A program made the position numbers and the translations under genes. Below are positions 16,769 to 26,469 of a DNA stretch of 64,000 nt, piece after piece. The stretch is from contig NZ_CP089312.1 in the NCBI RefSeq assembly GCF_021545335.1, forward strand, positions 1,550,001 through 1,614,000. Direction: 5' to 3'. Position 1 is the stretch's first letter; each line of letters begins with the position of its first letter. The notes under the pieces are model-generated. The model saw only the letters and a program-made list of their open reading frames with translations, was not told where the DNA came from and did not search any database. Source of the stretch: Streptomyces sp. GQFP. GTDB lineage: Bacteria; Actinomycetota; Actinomycetes; Streptomycetales; Streptomycetaceae.

Positions 16769-17644
16769 TCATTGCCGGGGCAGGCACTCGTCCAGAAACG
16801 CGTGGGCCCGCAGATGGTACGAGCGGGCCGTCCAGCCGAGGCTGATGTTGTGGCCGGCGTCGGGCTGCCGGTCGACGACCACGCGCGGGGAGCCGGAGAA
16901 GCAGGCCGCCATCCCGGCCAGGGTCTCCGGATCATGGCGCCACCAGCCCTCGTGCTCGGCGAAGGTCATCCGCACCGGCACGCGCACGCGTGCGGCGATG
17001 CCCGGGAACAGTTCCGGCCAGCGGGCCACATCACTCCGCTCCCGGTGCGGCATGGGCGCCACCACCGAGGCACTGGCGCGGAAGGTGTCCGGCGGGTACA
17101 GGCGCAGCGGCCCCCAGTTCCTGACCCGGTGTCCGGGACCGGCCGGGTCGAACGGTTCGTGCCCGCCGACGGCGTACACATGGCCGCAGCCGGAGATGTC
17201 CAGCCCCAGCAGGTTCCGGGCCGCCGGGTCCGCGGCGGCGCTCAGCGCCACCTTGGCGCCGTAGGAGTGGGCCAGCAGGAACAGCCCGGCGCCGGTGTCG
17301 TACCGGGAGGTGAAGTCGTCCAGCGCCGCGAGCACGGAGTGCGCCTGGCTGGTGAGGTGCTGTCCCTCGGGCAGCCGGGCGGCGGAGTGCCGGTAGCCGG
17401 GGCGGTCCAGGGCGAGGACCGTGTAGCCGAGGCTCGCGCCCAGGGTCAGCAGGGAGAGATCCGGATGCGCCTGGCCGTCGAAGTAGCCGGCGCTCATGCC
17501 GCCGCCGTGCAGGGCGACCACCACCGCGCGCGGCGGCGTCCGGGGCTCGCGGAGCAGGGCGGACAGGACGACTCCGTCGGCGTCCAGGGTGATGGTCCGT
17601 ACACCGGGTGAGACGGGCGCCAGGGCTGCGTCGGGAGGGGTCAT
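16769..17644 (-). CDS. Alpha/beta hydrolase
   Basis: The 291-residue protein has the oxyanion region VVVALHGGGMSAGYFD, the nucleophile elbow LLAHSYGAK, an acid candidate in MTFAEHEGWW and the histidine in QPDAGHNISLG. Elbow and histidine spacing fit a single-domain esterase/hydrolase. The substrate is unknown. The ATG at 17644 has GGGAGCAG upstream. It stands alone: 66 nt separate it from the peptidase operon and more than 300 nt from the next gene upstream. Confidence 0.88.
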   Translation of the reverse strand: MTPPDAALAPVSPGVRTITLDADGVVLSALLREPRTPPRAVVVALHGGGMSAGYFDGQAHPDLSLLTLGASLGYTVLALDRPGYRHSAARLPEGQHLTSQAHSVLAALDDFTSRYDTGAGLFLLAHSYGAKVALSAAADPAARNLLGLDISGCGHVYAVGGHEPFDPAGPGHRVRNWGPLRLYPPDTFRASASVVAPMPHRERSDVARWPELFPGIAARVRVPVRMTFAEHEGWWRHDPETLAGMAACFSGSPRVVVDRQPDAGHNISLGWTARSYHLRAHAFLDECLPRQ

Positions 17645-17974
17645 GGCGGGGCTGCTCCCTTGTCCGTGGCGATCCGGTCGCGCTCCAGGGGTACGCGGGA
17701 ACGCGGCCGGGCGGTGCCCGACGTCACGGTCCCGCCCTCCCGACCGTAGGCCCGCCCGACGCCCGGCGGCACGTCGGCCGCAGCGAACGTGTACGTCCGG
17801 GGCCTCGGGAGGCGTACGGCTGCTCACGCCCTGTCGACGGGTGCGACGGCCTGAGCGACAGGCCGGGAGGCCGGTCCAGCGGATGCCGGGCTTCTGCGTG
17901 CCGGGCCCGCCACGACCAGCGCGTCCACGGCCGTCGTCAGCGAGGAACCCCTCGATCCTCGCCGCACGCCGGGC
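17645..17974. other. Intergenic region without a recognised gene
   Basis: These 330 bases lie between two minus-strand genes. I see no convincing open frame or RNA gene. A weak inverted repeat (CCTGTCG 17830-17836, CGACAGG 17856-17862) is the only structure noted. The region presumably holds the promoter of the hydrolase and the 3' end of the methyltransferase transcript. Confidence 0.5.
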
Positions 17975-18700
17975 TCAGTCGGCCCGCTTCACGACCACCC
18001 ACTTCGACGGCAGCACGACCCGCGTTCCCTCCGAGGTGTACTCCGTTGTCGTGAGCGGGAGTTCGCCGCTCGCGAGGGTCTCCAGGCCCGCCGCGCCCAG
18101 GTACACGGGTACCGCCGAGTCCGCCACCTCGCCGGGTGCGATGCCGTGCTGTAGGACCGGGCGCAGCTTGGGCGGCGGGCCCTCGGGGCTCTCGGCGAGG
18201 TCCATCAGGATGGGGCGCGCGTCCTGCGACAGCTCGACCAGGAAGGCCCGGCCGCGCCGTCCGATGAGGGTGGCGATGCCGTCGACGAGGGTCTGCCGGT
18301 CGTCGGCGTCGCACTGGTGGAGCACCCCGCGCATGTACACGTTGGTGTCGCCGAGCTTCGCGTGCAGTTCGTCGACCTCGGTCTTCTCGGCGCAGTCGAG
18401 CAGTTCGTACTCGGCGGCGGCCTCCGGGTCGGCGCGGCGGGCGCGGTCCAGGGCCGCGGGCGAGAGGTCGGCGCCGATGACGCGGGTGAAGCGGTCGGTG
18501 AGGAAGCGGGTCTGGGTGCCGTTGCCGCAGCCGAGGTCCAGGAGGGGCAACTCGAAGTCCGCCATGTGCGGTTCGAAGACGGCGAGGTGGAGGCCGGCGG
18601 TCAGCATCGGCTCCGAGTCCCAGAAGACGGCCCCCTGTCCGTGGGGAGCCTCGCGCCAGAAGCCCTCCCAGGACTCCCTGTACCGACTCGACACGCTCAT
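17975..18700 (-). CDS. Class I SAM-dependent methyltransferase
   Basis: The 241-residue protein has motif I LPLLDLGCGNGTQTRFL at about 52-68, the acidic VIGADLSPAALDRAR after it, and YELLDCAEKTEVDELHA as motif II. The C-terminal half lacks features that name a substrate. The ATG at 18700 is preceded by GGGGAG and begins MSVSSRYRESWEGFW, the natural domain start. An in-frame upstream start at 18802 would add an unlikely 34 residues. Confidence 0.88.
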   Translation of the reverse strand: MSVSSRYRESWEGFWREAPHGQGAVFWDSEPMLTAGLHLAVFEPHMADFELPLLDLGCGNGTQTRFLTDRFTRVIGADLSPAALDRARRADPEAAAEYELLDCAEKTEVDELHAKLGDTNVYMRGVLHQCDADDRQTLVDGIATLIGRRGRAFLVELSQDARPILMDLAESPEGPPPKLRPVLQHGIAPGEVADSAVPVYLGAAGLETLASGELPLTTTEYTSEGTRVVLPSKWVVVKRAD

Positions 18701-18928
18701 GGCCAACTCCCCAGGGTGCGACGGCGGCCCGTCCGAGGTGACGGGCCAGTTCGGTCTACCGCGCCCCGGTTGCGCCGACAAGCACACCGCGCATACCTTC
18801 ACCGCTCGTTCGAGAGGTATGCGCCGGTGTGCGTCTCGTACGCCTCCCCCGACCCCGTGGCACGATCAATCCAAACACAGGGCACTGACAATCCGGGAGC
18901 AGCCCCGGTGGCCGCCCCGGTCGGAGCT

Positions 18929-21406
18929 TCAGCGTCGGCGGGGCAACGTGAGTTCGAACCACACGGTCTTGCCCGCGCCCGTACGGCTCGTGCCCCACTC
19001 CCGGGCCAGCGTGCTCACCACGCGCAGTCCGCGCCCGGAGTCGGCCGTGGGCTCGGTGTCGAGCAGTGTGGGCAGGCTGTGGTCGTCGTCGTCCACCTCG
19101 CACAGCAGGGTCTCGCCCCGCACGAGCCGCAGTTCGAGCGGCCGTCCGTGGGAGTGCCGTACGGCGTTGGTGACGAGTTCGCTGACCAGCAGCGAGGCGC
19201 TGTCGACCAGCTTGTCGAGGCCCCAGTCGTAGAGCTGTTCGCGGACCACGGCACGGGCCCGGCCGACCTCGGCGGGGTCGAGGGCGAGCCGCCATTCGGC
19301 GACGTCGTCGGGTTCGATGCCGTTCAGCCGGGCCAGCAGCAGCGCCACGTCGTCCTTGCGGCCACCACGCGTGTTGAGGGCGCGGATGATGGTGTCGCAG
19401 GCGTCGTCCATGGAGGCGGCCGGGTGGGCGGCGGACTCGCAGAGGGTCGCCAGGCCGACGCCGATGTCCTCCCCGCGCACCTCGACCAGTCCGTCGGTGC
19501 ACATGACGAGCCGGTCGCCGGGCTCCACGCGCACGCGTACCGCCTCGAAGGGCACTCCGCCGACGCCGATGGGCGCACCGGTGGGCAGGTCGAGCAGCTC
19601 GCTGCCGCCGTCCTCGGCACGGACCAGCACGGGCGGGATGTGGCCCGCGTTGGCGATGTGCAGCTCGCTCGCGATGGGGTCGTAGACGGCGTACAGGCAG
19701 GTCGCGAGGTAGGTGTCGCCGAGGCGCTGGGCCAGGTCGTCCAGATTGCGCAGGAGTTGGGCGGGCGGGATGTCCATGGCGGCCATGGTCTGGACGGCCG
19801 TACGCAACTGGCCCATCATCGCGGCCGAGTTGAGGCCGTGTCCCATGACGTCGCCGACGACGAGCGCGGTGCGGGCGCCCGGCAGTTTCACGGAGTCGAA
19901 CCAGTCGCCGCCGACCCGGCCGAGGAGGGTGCCGGGCAGATAGCGGGTGGCGATGTCGCAGCCCGCCATGCGCGGCGGGATGTGCGGCAGCATGCTGTCC
20001 TGGAGGGTCTCGGCGACGCTCTCCTGGTAGGTGTACATACGCGCGTTGTCGAGCACGAGGCCCGCGCGGGCGGCGAGTTCGGCGCCGGTGACACGGTCCA
20101 TGTCGTTGAACTCGACGCGCTCCGGATGCCGCAGCAGGATCATGAAGCCGAGGACGACATTGCGTGCCTTCAGCGGGACGACCAGCATGGAGCGGCCCGT
20201 GATCAGCGGCCGGATGTCCCGCTTCTCGAACTGCGAGGCGATCATGTGGCCCATCTGCTCGCTGATGCGCGGCACGAGCACGGGCTGACCGCTGGTCATG
20301 CACCGGAAGAACGGGGTGTGCGCCGGGAACGGCATGGCCTCGCCGACCGGTACGACGTCGTCCCAGCGGCCTGGTTCATCGGTGTGTTCGAGGGCGACCC
20401 GGTGCCACATCGTCGTCGTGTCGGGCACACCGTCGGGGAACCCCTCGCCCGCGACGACCTGTTCGCGCAGATAGGTGCCCGCGACGTCCGTGAAGCGGGG
20501 TACGACGGCCTTGCTGACCTCGATGATCGTGCGGGACAGGTCGAGCGAGGTGCCGATGCGTCCGCTGACGTCGTTGAGGAACTCCAACCGCTCGCGCACG
20601 GCCGCGTATTCGAGGTCCTGGACGTCGTCCTTCAGGTCCTCGGGCAGGGGTTCGCCGGCCTGCGCCGCGCGGGCCGCCCGCTCCCGGCGGGCCTTGCGCT
20701 CGGCGCGCCGGGGCACGCCCCAGTCGGGGGTGACCGGAACCAGGTCGTTCTGGCTGAACTCCAGTACGGGATAGCCCAGTTCGAGGATCTGGGCGACGAT
20801 GCGGGCGCCCTCCTCGACGCTCATACTGGGCAGGATCTCGGGGAGCCTGCGGGCGAGTTCGTCGGCGCCGGGGAAGTTGGTGTGCAGGGCGAAGCCGGGC
20901 GCGATGCGCTCGACGGCGATCTCGTCGTCCTCCTGGCGCAGTACGTCGGTGTCGGCGGCCAGCACCAGCAGGCGCCCGTGGCCGGGGCCCACCAGGGGGT
21001 AGGCCCACCACAGGACGTCCACGCGGTCACGCCCCGGCACGGTGAGGCGGGCGCGGCCCGACGCCGGGTAGGACAGCCGGCCGTCGAGGGAGGACTCCAG
21101 GTCGGGTCCGAGGCCGTCGTCGGCGAGGTGGGCGCCGTACGGCGTGGCGTCCTCGTCGCCATCGCTGTCGCCGTCGTCGGGGAGGGCTCCGGAGACGGGC
21201 AGCAGGTCGACGGCGGGCTGGCCGAGGGCCTGCTCCTTGGATGCGCCGAACAGACGCCGGGCGCCCCGGCTCCAGTGCGAGACGAGGCCTTCGCGGTCGA
21301 CGACGACCACGGCCAACGGGATACGGCCCGCAGCGGCGTGCTCCGCCGGTGCACTCTCCCCGGCCCCGCGGCCGGGAGTCGCGCCCGTCTCGGTGCCACG
21401 GTCCAT
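18929..21406 (-). CDS. PAS-GAF-SpoIIE phosphatase-HATPase regulator
   Basis: The 825-residue cytoplasmic protein carries four modules. They are a PAS-like sensor (about 25-150), a GAF domain (about 300-460), a PP2C/SpoIIE serine phosphatase (about 490-690; VGGDWFDSV, VGDVMGHGL, CTDGLVEVRGEDIG) and a C-terminal RsbW-like ATPase (about 710-825; SELVTNAVRHSHG). Such proteins set anti-anti-sigma factor phosphorylation and so alternative sigma factor activity; Streptomyces has many. No antagonist or sigma gene is adjacent, so its partner must act in trans. Confidence 0.93.
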   Translation of the reverse strand: MDRGTETGATPGRGAGESAPAEHAAAGRIPLAVVVVDREGLVSHWSRGARRLFGASKEQALGQPAVDLLPVSGALPDDGDSDGDEDATPYGAHLADDGLGPDLESSLDGRLSYPASGRARLTVPGRDRVDVLWWAYPLVGPGHGRLLVLAADTDVLRQEDDEIAVERIAPGFALHTNFPGADELARRLPEILPSMSVEEGARIVAQILELGYPVLEFSQNDLVPVTPDWGVPRRAERKARRERAARAAQAGEPLPEDLKDDVQDLEYAAVRERLEFLNDVSGRIGTSLDLSRTIIEVSKAVVPRFTDVAGTYLREQVVAGEGFPDGVPDTTTMWHRVALEHTDEPGRWDDVVPVGEAMPFPAHTPFFRCMTSGQPVLVPRISEQMGHMIASQFEKRDIRPLITGRSMLVVPLKARNVVLGFMILLRHPERVEFNDMDRVTGAELAARAGLVLDNARMYTYQESVAETLQDSMLPHIPPRMAGCDIATRYLPGTLLGRVGGDWFDSVKLPGARTALVVGDVMGHGLNSAAMMGQLRTAVQTMAAMDIPPAQLLRNLDDLAQRLGDTYLATCLYAVYDPIASELHIANAGHIPPVLVRAEDGGSELLDLPTGAPIGVGGVPFEAVRVRVEPGDRLVMCTDGLVEVRGEDIGVGLATLCESAAHPAASMDDACDTIIRALNTRGGRKDDVALLLARLNGIEPDDVAEWRLALDPAEVGRARAVVREQLYDWGLDKLVDSASLLVSELVTNAVRHSHGRPLELRLVRGETLLCEVDDDDHSLPTLLDTEPTADSGRGLRVVSTLAREWGTSRTGAGKTVWFELTLPRRR

Positions 21407-21605
21407 GGCGCAGGCCCCTTCTTCCCACGGCTCCGCAAGATCTGTGCCGTCGCCACCACGGTACGGCGCCGGTCGGTCGCGATGTGTGGCAATCCGCTAA
21501 TTGGTCTTCACCGGTCCGCTCCGGCGCACAGCCGCGCGCCCCGCACGCCGGTACGCCAGGACCGACCGGCCGGTCTGCCTCCTTCTCGGCGCCCTTACCT
21601 GGGGC

Positions 21606-23990
21606 TCAGTCGTCGTGCCCGAGCTGAAGGTCGCGTTCCGTTCGGTCGCCGCCCGCCACCTGAAGGACGGTGGCGACCGGTGGGTAGCCGGAGGCGATGA
21701 CCGTGTACTCGCCGCAGGAGAGGTCGACGAACCGGAACGTTCCGTCGGCTCCGGTGGTGAGCGTGTCCACGACGTTCCCGGCCGCGTCGAGCAGCGTCAC
21801 ACGCGCGTCCTCGACGGGCCGTCCGCCACCGGCCCGCACAGTGCCCTTCAGGACGGCGCCGCCCGCGAGTTCGACGTCCTGGCGGGTCTCCCGGGAGGCG
21901 CGCACCAGGACGGGGAGCGCGGTCGGGCGGAACGCGGGCGCGCTGGCGGCGAGAGTGTACTCGCCGGCCACCAGCTCGGTGATGACGTACCCGCCCTCGC
22001 GTCCGCTGCGGGTGGTGGCGACGACCTCGCCGTGCGCGTTGGTGAGCGTGACGGTGGCGTCCCGGACCGGCGAGCGGTCCGCGGTCAGCACCTGGCCCAC
22101 GAGGTGCCCCGCGCCGCCGAGGACGACGTCCAGTTCGACGGGACGCTCGCCGACGGTCACGGTGACCGCCTGCGGCTGGTGACCGCCCGCCGCGGCGATC
22201 AGGACGTACGCCCCCGCGCCGGGCGTGGACAGCGCGTACCGCCCGTCCTCGGCGCTCGCGCCGCGCCCGATCTGCGCCCCCGTGACGTCGATGAGGGTGA
22301 GCGCCGCGCGCGGGACGACGGTTCCGTCCGGGTGCTGCACGGTGCCGCACACCGGGATTCCGGCGGTGTACGGCGCCCTGGCCTGCGGGATCGCCAGGGG
22401 AGCCGTGGGTCCTGGGGAGTCGAGGTCGGCGGGGGCGGTGTGGTGGGACACCAGCGGTTTCTCCTTGAGGAAGAAGGCGATGAGGAGGCCGAGGACGAGC
22501 ACCGGCACGAGGTACAGGAAGATGCGCGGCATGGCGTCGGCGTACGCCCTGATGTAGCTGTCGCGCAGCGCCGGGGGGAGCGCGTGGACGAGCTGCGGGG
22601 TGATCGAGTCGGGGTCGGGGAGACGGGCTCCCGCGCGCGTGGGGAGGCTGTTCTCCAGGGACTCGGCGAGCCGGTTCGCGAACAGCGTGCCGAAGATCGC
22701 GGCGCCGACGCTGCCGCCGATCTGCCGGAAGTAGTTGTTGGCGCTGGTCGCGGTGCCGAGGTCGGCGGGGCGCACGGAGTTCTGCACGGCGAGGACGAGA
22801 ACCGGCATCACCATGCCGATACCGGCGCCGAGGACGGCCATCCAGAGGCTGTAGTGCAGCCGGGGCGTGTCCACTTCGAGGCGGGAGAGCAGCCACATGC
22901 CGAACACGGACAGGGCGCCGCCCAGGATCGGCCAGATCTTGTAACGGCCGGTGTGGCTGATGAGCTGCCCGGAGACGATCGACGCGCCGACGATGCCGGC
23001 CATCATGGGCAGCATCAGCAGTCCGGACTCGGTGGCGGTGGCACCGTCGACCATCTGCAGGAAGGTCGGCAGATAGCTGGCGGCGCCGAACAGCGCCACG
23101 CCGATCACCAGGCCCACCAGACCGGTGACGTTGAAGACGGAGTCCCTGAACAGCCGCAGCGGGATGAGGGGTTCGGGCGCGAAGTGCTCGGCGACGAGGA
23201 AGAGCACGGTGGCGACGACCGCTCCGGCGCCGAGCCCGAGGATCTCGCGCGAGCCCCACGCGTACTCGGTGCCGCCCCAACTGGTCAGCAGCACCAGGCA
23301 GGTCGAGGCCACGGCGAGCAGCAGCGCCCCGAGGAGGTCGAGCCGGGCCTTGGCGGCGGGCTTCGGCAGCTTCAGCACGACGGTGACGACGGCGAGCGTG
23401 AGCAGCCCGAACGGGACGTTGAACCAGAAGCACCACCGCCAGGAGAGATGGTCGGTGAAGTAGCCGCCGAGGAGGGGCCCGGCGACCGAGGCGAGGCCGA
23501 ACGCGGCGCCGATCAGGCCCATGAAGCGCCCGCGTTCACGCGGCGGCACGATGTCGGCGATGATCGCCTGCACGCCGATCATCAACCCGCCCGCACCGAC
23601 GCCCTGGAGGGCACGGAAGGCGATGAGCTGGTCCATCGTGCGCGCCCAGCCGGCCAGCGCCGAGCCGACGACGAACACGACGATCGCGAACTGGAAGACG
23701 CCCTTGCGGCCGAGGAGATCACCGAGCTTGCCGTAGACCGGCAGTCCGACGGTGGCGGTGAGCAGATACGCGGTGATCGCCCAGGACATCTTGTCCAGGC
23801 CGTGCAGCTCACCGACGATCTTCGGGAGCGCGGTCGCGACGATCATCTGCTCAAGGGCGGCGAGCAGCAGCGCGAGCATGAGCCCGAAGAACACCAACCG
23901 GACCTGGCGCGGGCCGAGTTGCGGGGGTTCGGCCGGGGGTGGCGCGGGTGCGGTCGTCGGCTCGTCCTGCACCAGAGTGATCCCGCCCAT
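21606..23990 (-). CDS. MFS exporter (DHA2/EmrB type) fused to three carboxypeptidase-regulatory-like domains
   Basis: The 794-residue protein has a 14-helix DHA2 drug:H+ antiporter domain (about 30-525), recognised by [18 protein letters not shown] and [15 protein letters not shown] tail from residue 544 holds three consecutive beta-sandwich repeats (about 544-625, 628-710, 712-794), each with G..V....V..A.V.L......T....G.Y....L..G.Y. These resemble the CarboxypepD_reg domain. The ATG at 23990 has GGGGAG nine bases upstream. The cargo is unknown and the tail is discussed as a finding. Confidence 0.92.
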   Translation of the reverse strand: MGGITLVQDEPTTAPAPPPAEPPQLGPRQVRLVFFGLMLALLLAALEQMIVATALPKIVGELHGLDKMSWAITAYLLTATVGLPVYGKLGDLLGRKGVFQFAIVVFVVGSALAGWARTMDQLIAFRALQGVGAGGLMIGVQAIIADIVPPRERGRFMGLIGAAFGLASVAGPLLGGYFTDHLSWRWCFWFNVPFGLLTLAVVTVVLKLPKPAAKARLDLLGALLLAVASTCLVLLTSWGGTEYAWGSREILGLGAGAVVATVLFLVAEHFAPEPLIPLRLFRDSVFNVTGLVGLVIGVALFGAASYLPTFLQMVDGATATESGLLMLPMMAGIVGASIVSGQLISHTGRYKIWPILGGALSVFGMWLLSRLEVDTPRLHYSLWMAVLGAGIGMVMPVLVLAVQNSVRPADLGTATSANNYFRQIGGSVGAAIFGTLFANRLAESLENSLPTRAGARLPDPDSITPQLVHALPPALRDSYIRAYADAMPRIFLYLVPVLVLGLLIAFFLKEKPLVSHHTAPADLDSPGPTAPLAIPQARAPYTAGIPVCGTVQHPDGTVVPRAALTLIDVTGAQIGRGASAEDGRYALSTPGAGAYVLIAAAGGHQPQAVTVTVGERPVELDVVLGGAGHLVGQVLTADRSPVRDATVTLTNAHGEVVATTRSGREGGYVITELVAGEYTLAASAPAFRPTALPVLVRASRETRQDVELAGGAVLKGTVRAGGGRPVEDARVTLLDAAGNVVDTLTTGADGTFRFVDLSCGEYTVIASGYPPVATVLQVAGGDRTERDLQLGHDD

Positions 23991-24169
23991 GTACCGCTCC
24001 CCTCGCCGCACCTACCGCACAATTCCCGCTTTGGGCGACAACTGTGAGCAAGCGCGACGAGTTACGGCGTACCGTTGCACGGGGGTGGAGATCCACTCGA
24101 ACCGGTGAGGGGTACGGGGGGCGAGCCAACGCCCCTTGAGAGGTTGCCGCTTGGGAGGTTGCCCTTGGG

Positions 24170-24613
24170 CTACTTCTCCACCTCGGTGGCGAGCTTGTCG
24201 AGGACGGCGTCGTAGATACGGCCGAGGCCCTTGGGGGCGAAGGTCCGCTCGAAGAAGCCGCCGATGCCGCCGGCGCCGTCCCAGACGCTGGTGACGACGA
24301 CCCTCGACTTGCCCTCGCCCGCCGGGGTGACGCGCCAGGTGGTGACCATCGAGGAGTTGCGGTCCTTCTCGACGAGTTCGCCGTCGGTGGGCTCGCTGAC
24401 CTCCAGCAGACAGTCCCGGACACGCTTCTTGGTCGCCTGGAGCTTCCAGTGGACGAGGGTGCCCTCGCCGTCGCCGCCCTCGCGCACCTCGTACTCGCTG
24501 AACTGCTCGGACAGCACCTTCGAGCGCGTGCCGCTGTAATCGGCGAGGGCGTCGAACACCGTCTCCGCGTCCGCCGCGACGATGCGCTCCGTGGTGGCCT
24601 CGACCTGCGCCAT
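24170..24613 (-). CDS. SRPBCC family protein
   Basis: The 147-residue protein starts AQVEATTERIVAADAETVF, the usual first strand and helix of the START/SRPBCC (polyketide cyclase-like) fold. It ends in a long C-terminal helix (GRIYDAVLDKLATEVEK). Such proteins bind small hydrophobic ligands; no catalytic residues can be assigned. The ATG at 24613 has GGAGG ten bases upstream. It is divergent from the LexA-boxed radical SAM gene, with 175 nt between starts. Confidence 0.88.
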   Translation of the reverse strand: MAQVEATTERIVAADAETVFDALADYSGTRSKVLSEQFSEYEVREGGDGEGTLVHWKLQATKKRVRDCLLEVSEPTDGELVEKDRNSSMVTTWRVTPAGEGKSRVVVTSVWDGAGGIGGFFERTFAPKGLGRIYDAVLDKLATEVEK

Positions 24614-24742
24614 TGCGTTCCTCCAGCAGCTGGGTGTTCGGGGGTTCGCGCTCACCCAACCACCCCGCCGCCCGCCCACCCAAATCGGGGTCCGGACTAT
24701 CGAGGAGCTTCACAGGACTCGAACATACGCTCGCACGATCAA

Positions 24743-24758
24743 GGGAACATGTGTTCTA
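24743..24758 (+). promoter_or_regulatory. Predicted LexA (SOS) box
   Basis: GGGAACATGTGTTCTA contains the perfect inverted repeat GAAC-ATGT-GTTC (24745-24756), the core of the actinobacterial SOS box TCGAACNNNNGTTCGA. It overlaps a plausible -10 (TATTCT, 24757-24762) and ends 32 nt before the ATG of the radical SAM gene. A weaker match (TCGAAC-ATAC-GCTCGC) lies at 24719-24734. Confidence 0.75.
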
Positions 24759-24788
24759 TTCTCGGGTCAGTGCTACCGAGGAGGTGTC

Positions 24789-25847
24789 ATGCGCTGGGAG
24801 AACCTCACAGTGGAATCCGGCTCCGGCTCCAGCCGGACCGACGCCGCGTTGTTCGGCGCGGACGCGGTGACCACCCGTACCTTCGACTCCCCCGAGTTCC
24901 GCGGGATCACCTTCCACGAGATCCGGGCCCGCTCGATCATCAACCGGGTGCCGGGGGCCTCCCGCATGCCGTTCGAGTGGACGGTGAACCCGTACCGGGG
25001 CTGCACGCACGCGTGCGTGTACTGCTTCGCCCGCAAGACGCACAGTTATCTGGACCTCGACACCGGCCTCGGCTTCGACTCCCAGATCGTCGTCAAGGTG
25101 AACGCGCCGGACCTGCTGCGCCGCCAGCTCGGCTCACGCCGCTGGCTGGGCGACCACATCGCGATGGGGACCAATGTCGACTGCTACCAGCGCGCGGAGG
25201 GCCGCTACCGGCTGATGCCGGGCATCCTCAGCGCCCTGCGCGACCACGCGAACCCCTTCTCGATCCTGACGAAGGGCACGCTGATCCTGCGCGACCTCGA
25301 CCTCCTGGTGCAGGCGTCGCAGGTCACGGACGTCGGCATCTCGGTCTCCGTCGGCTTCACCGACCCGGCGCTGTGGCGCACGGTCGAGCCGGGCACACCC
25401 GCTCCGGAACGGCGCCTGGACGTCGTACGGACGCTGGGCGAGCACGGCATCGGCTGCGGGGTGCTGATGGCCCCGGTACTGCCCTTCCTCAGCGACCACC
25501 CGGCCCAACTGCGGGCCACGGTGCAGGCGATCGCCGCCGCCGGGGCAACCTCCGTGACCCCGCTGGTGCTGCATCTGCGCCCCGGCGCCCGCGAGTGGTA
25601 CATGGCCTGGCTCGGACACCACCACCCGCATCTGGTGCGCCGGTACGAGCGGTTGTACGCGGAGGGCGCCTACGCCCCCAAGTGGTACCAGCGCCGGATC
25701 ACCCGCCAGGTCCACGACCTGGCCCAGGAGTACGGGATGGGCCCCACGCGCGCGGGGATGCCCCGCAGGAACCCGGCCTCCGTGGAGCCCGACCCCCTCG
25801 TCCCCGGGGCCGCGGCGCCCGAACCGGTCCAGCTGACCCTTCTCTGA
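24789..25847 (+). CDS. Rv2578c-family radical SAM protein (SplB-like)
   Basis: The 352-residue protein has a radical SAM cluster motif at C72-C76-C79 (GCTHACVYC). NPYRGC before it is typical of the spore-photoproduct-lyase-like group that includes mycobacterial Rv2578c. Its reaction is unproven. Mycobacterial Rv2578c is, to my recollection, part of the LexA regulon, which fits the predicted box here and argues for a role after DNA damage. The ATG at 24789 follows a strong GAGGAGGTG. No spore-specific partner gene is nearby. Confidence 0.9.
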   Translation: MRWENLTVESGSGSSRTDAALFGADAVTTRTFDSPEFRGITFHEIRARSIINRVPGASRMPFEWTVNPYRGCTHACVYCFARKTHSYLDLDTGLGFDSQIVVKVNAPDLLRRQLGSRRWLGDHIAMGTNVDCYQRAEGRYRLMPGILSALRDHANPFSILTKGTLILRDLDLLVQASQVTDVGISVSVGFTDPALWRTVEPGTPAPERRLDVVRTLGEHGIGCGVLMAPVLPFLSDHPAQLRATVQAIAAAGATSVTPLVLHLRPGAREWYMAWLGHHHPHLVRRYERLYAEGAYAPKWYQRRITRQVHDLAQEYGMGPTRAGMPRRNPASVEPDPLVPGAAAPEPVQLTLL

Positions 25848-25911
25848 GGGCCCGGACGAAGGCCCGAAAATTCGGAGGTCTCCGCGCGGGCGAAACGCCT
25901 AGGGTGCCGCC

Positions 25912-26448
25912 ATGAACGACCCGAACGACCCGATCCTCGTCCGCGAGATGACCCTCGCCGACTGCGAGCGCGTCTCCGAGATCCGCATCCGGGGCTGGCA
26001 GCACGCCTACAAGGGCCTGATGCCGCAGCCCTACCTCGACGCCCTCAGCGTGGCGGACGACGCCGAGCGGCGGCGCGCGTTCTTCGTGGGGGCCGGGTCG
26101 GAGGTCGTGAACCTCGTGGCGGAGCGAGCCGGCGGGGTCGTCGGCTGGGCCTGTCACGGGCCCTACCGGGACGGCGAATTCCGTACCGACGACGCCGAGT
26201 TGTACGCGATCTACGTGGACGTCGGGCAGTTCGGCGCCGGGGTCGGGCCGGCGCTGCTGCGGGAGTCGGTCCGCCGGTGCGCCGACGCCGGGCACCGGCG
26301 CATGCTCCTGTGGGTCCTCAAGGGCAACGACCGCGCACGACGGTTCTACGAGCGGGCGGGGTTCGCGGCCGATGGCGCCGAGGAACCTTTCGACGTGGAC
26401 GGGGTCGCCGTACCGGAAGTGCGGTACGCGCGCGTGCTGCCCCGCTGA
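25912..26448 (+). CDS. GNAT acetyltransferase
   Basis: The 178-residue protein has the GNAT core: LYAIYVDVGQFGAGVGPALL is the acetyl-CoA pyrophosphate loop, and LWVLKGNDRARRFYERAGF is the typical C-terminal strand, helix and bulge. The N-terminus (LVREMTLADCERVSEIRIRGW) matches small-molecule N-acetyltransferases. The substrate is unknown. It lies 64 nt after the radical SAM gene on the same strand and could share its message. Confidence 0.9.
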   Translation: MNDPNDPILVREMTLADCERVSEIRIRGWQHAYKGLMPQPYLDALSVADDAERRRAFFVGAGSEVVNLVAERAGGVVGWACHGPYRDGEFRTDDAELYAIYVDVGQFGAGVGPALLRESVRRCADAGHRRMLLWVLKGNDRARRFYERAGFAADGAEEPFDVDGVAVPEVRYARVLPR

Positions 26449-26469
26449 CGGCTCACCACTGCCGTCGGC

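Noticed and set aside
18317..21700. A 1,127-codon open frame antisense to the SpoIIE-type regulator, and similar long antisense frames over the ABC-F, S9 and MFS genes
   Set aside because: Their composition follows from the GC-rich third positions of the real genes; they lack domains and ribosome sites, while the opposite strand encodes complete known proteins.
21734..21743. GGAACGTTCC palindrome resembling a LexA half-site pair
   Set aside because: It lies inside the MFS fusion coding sequence and lacks the four-base spacer of an SOS box.
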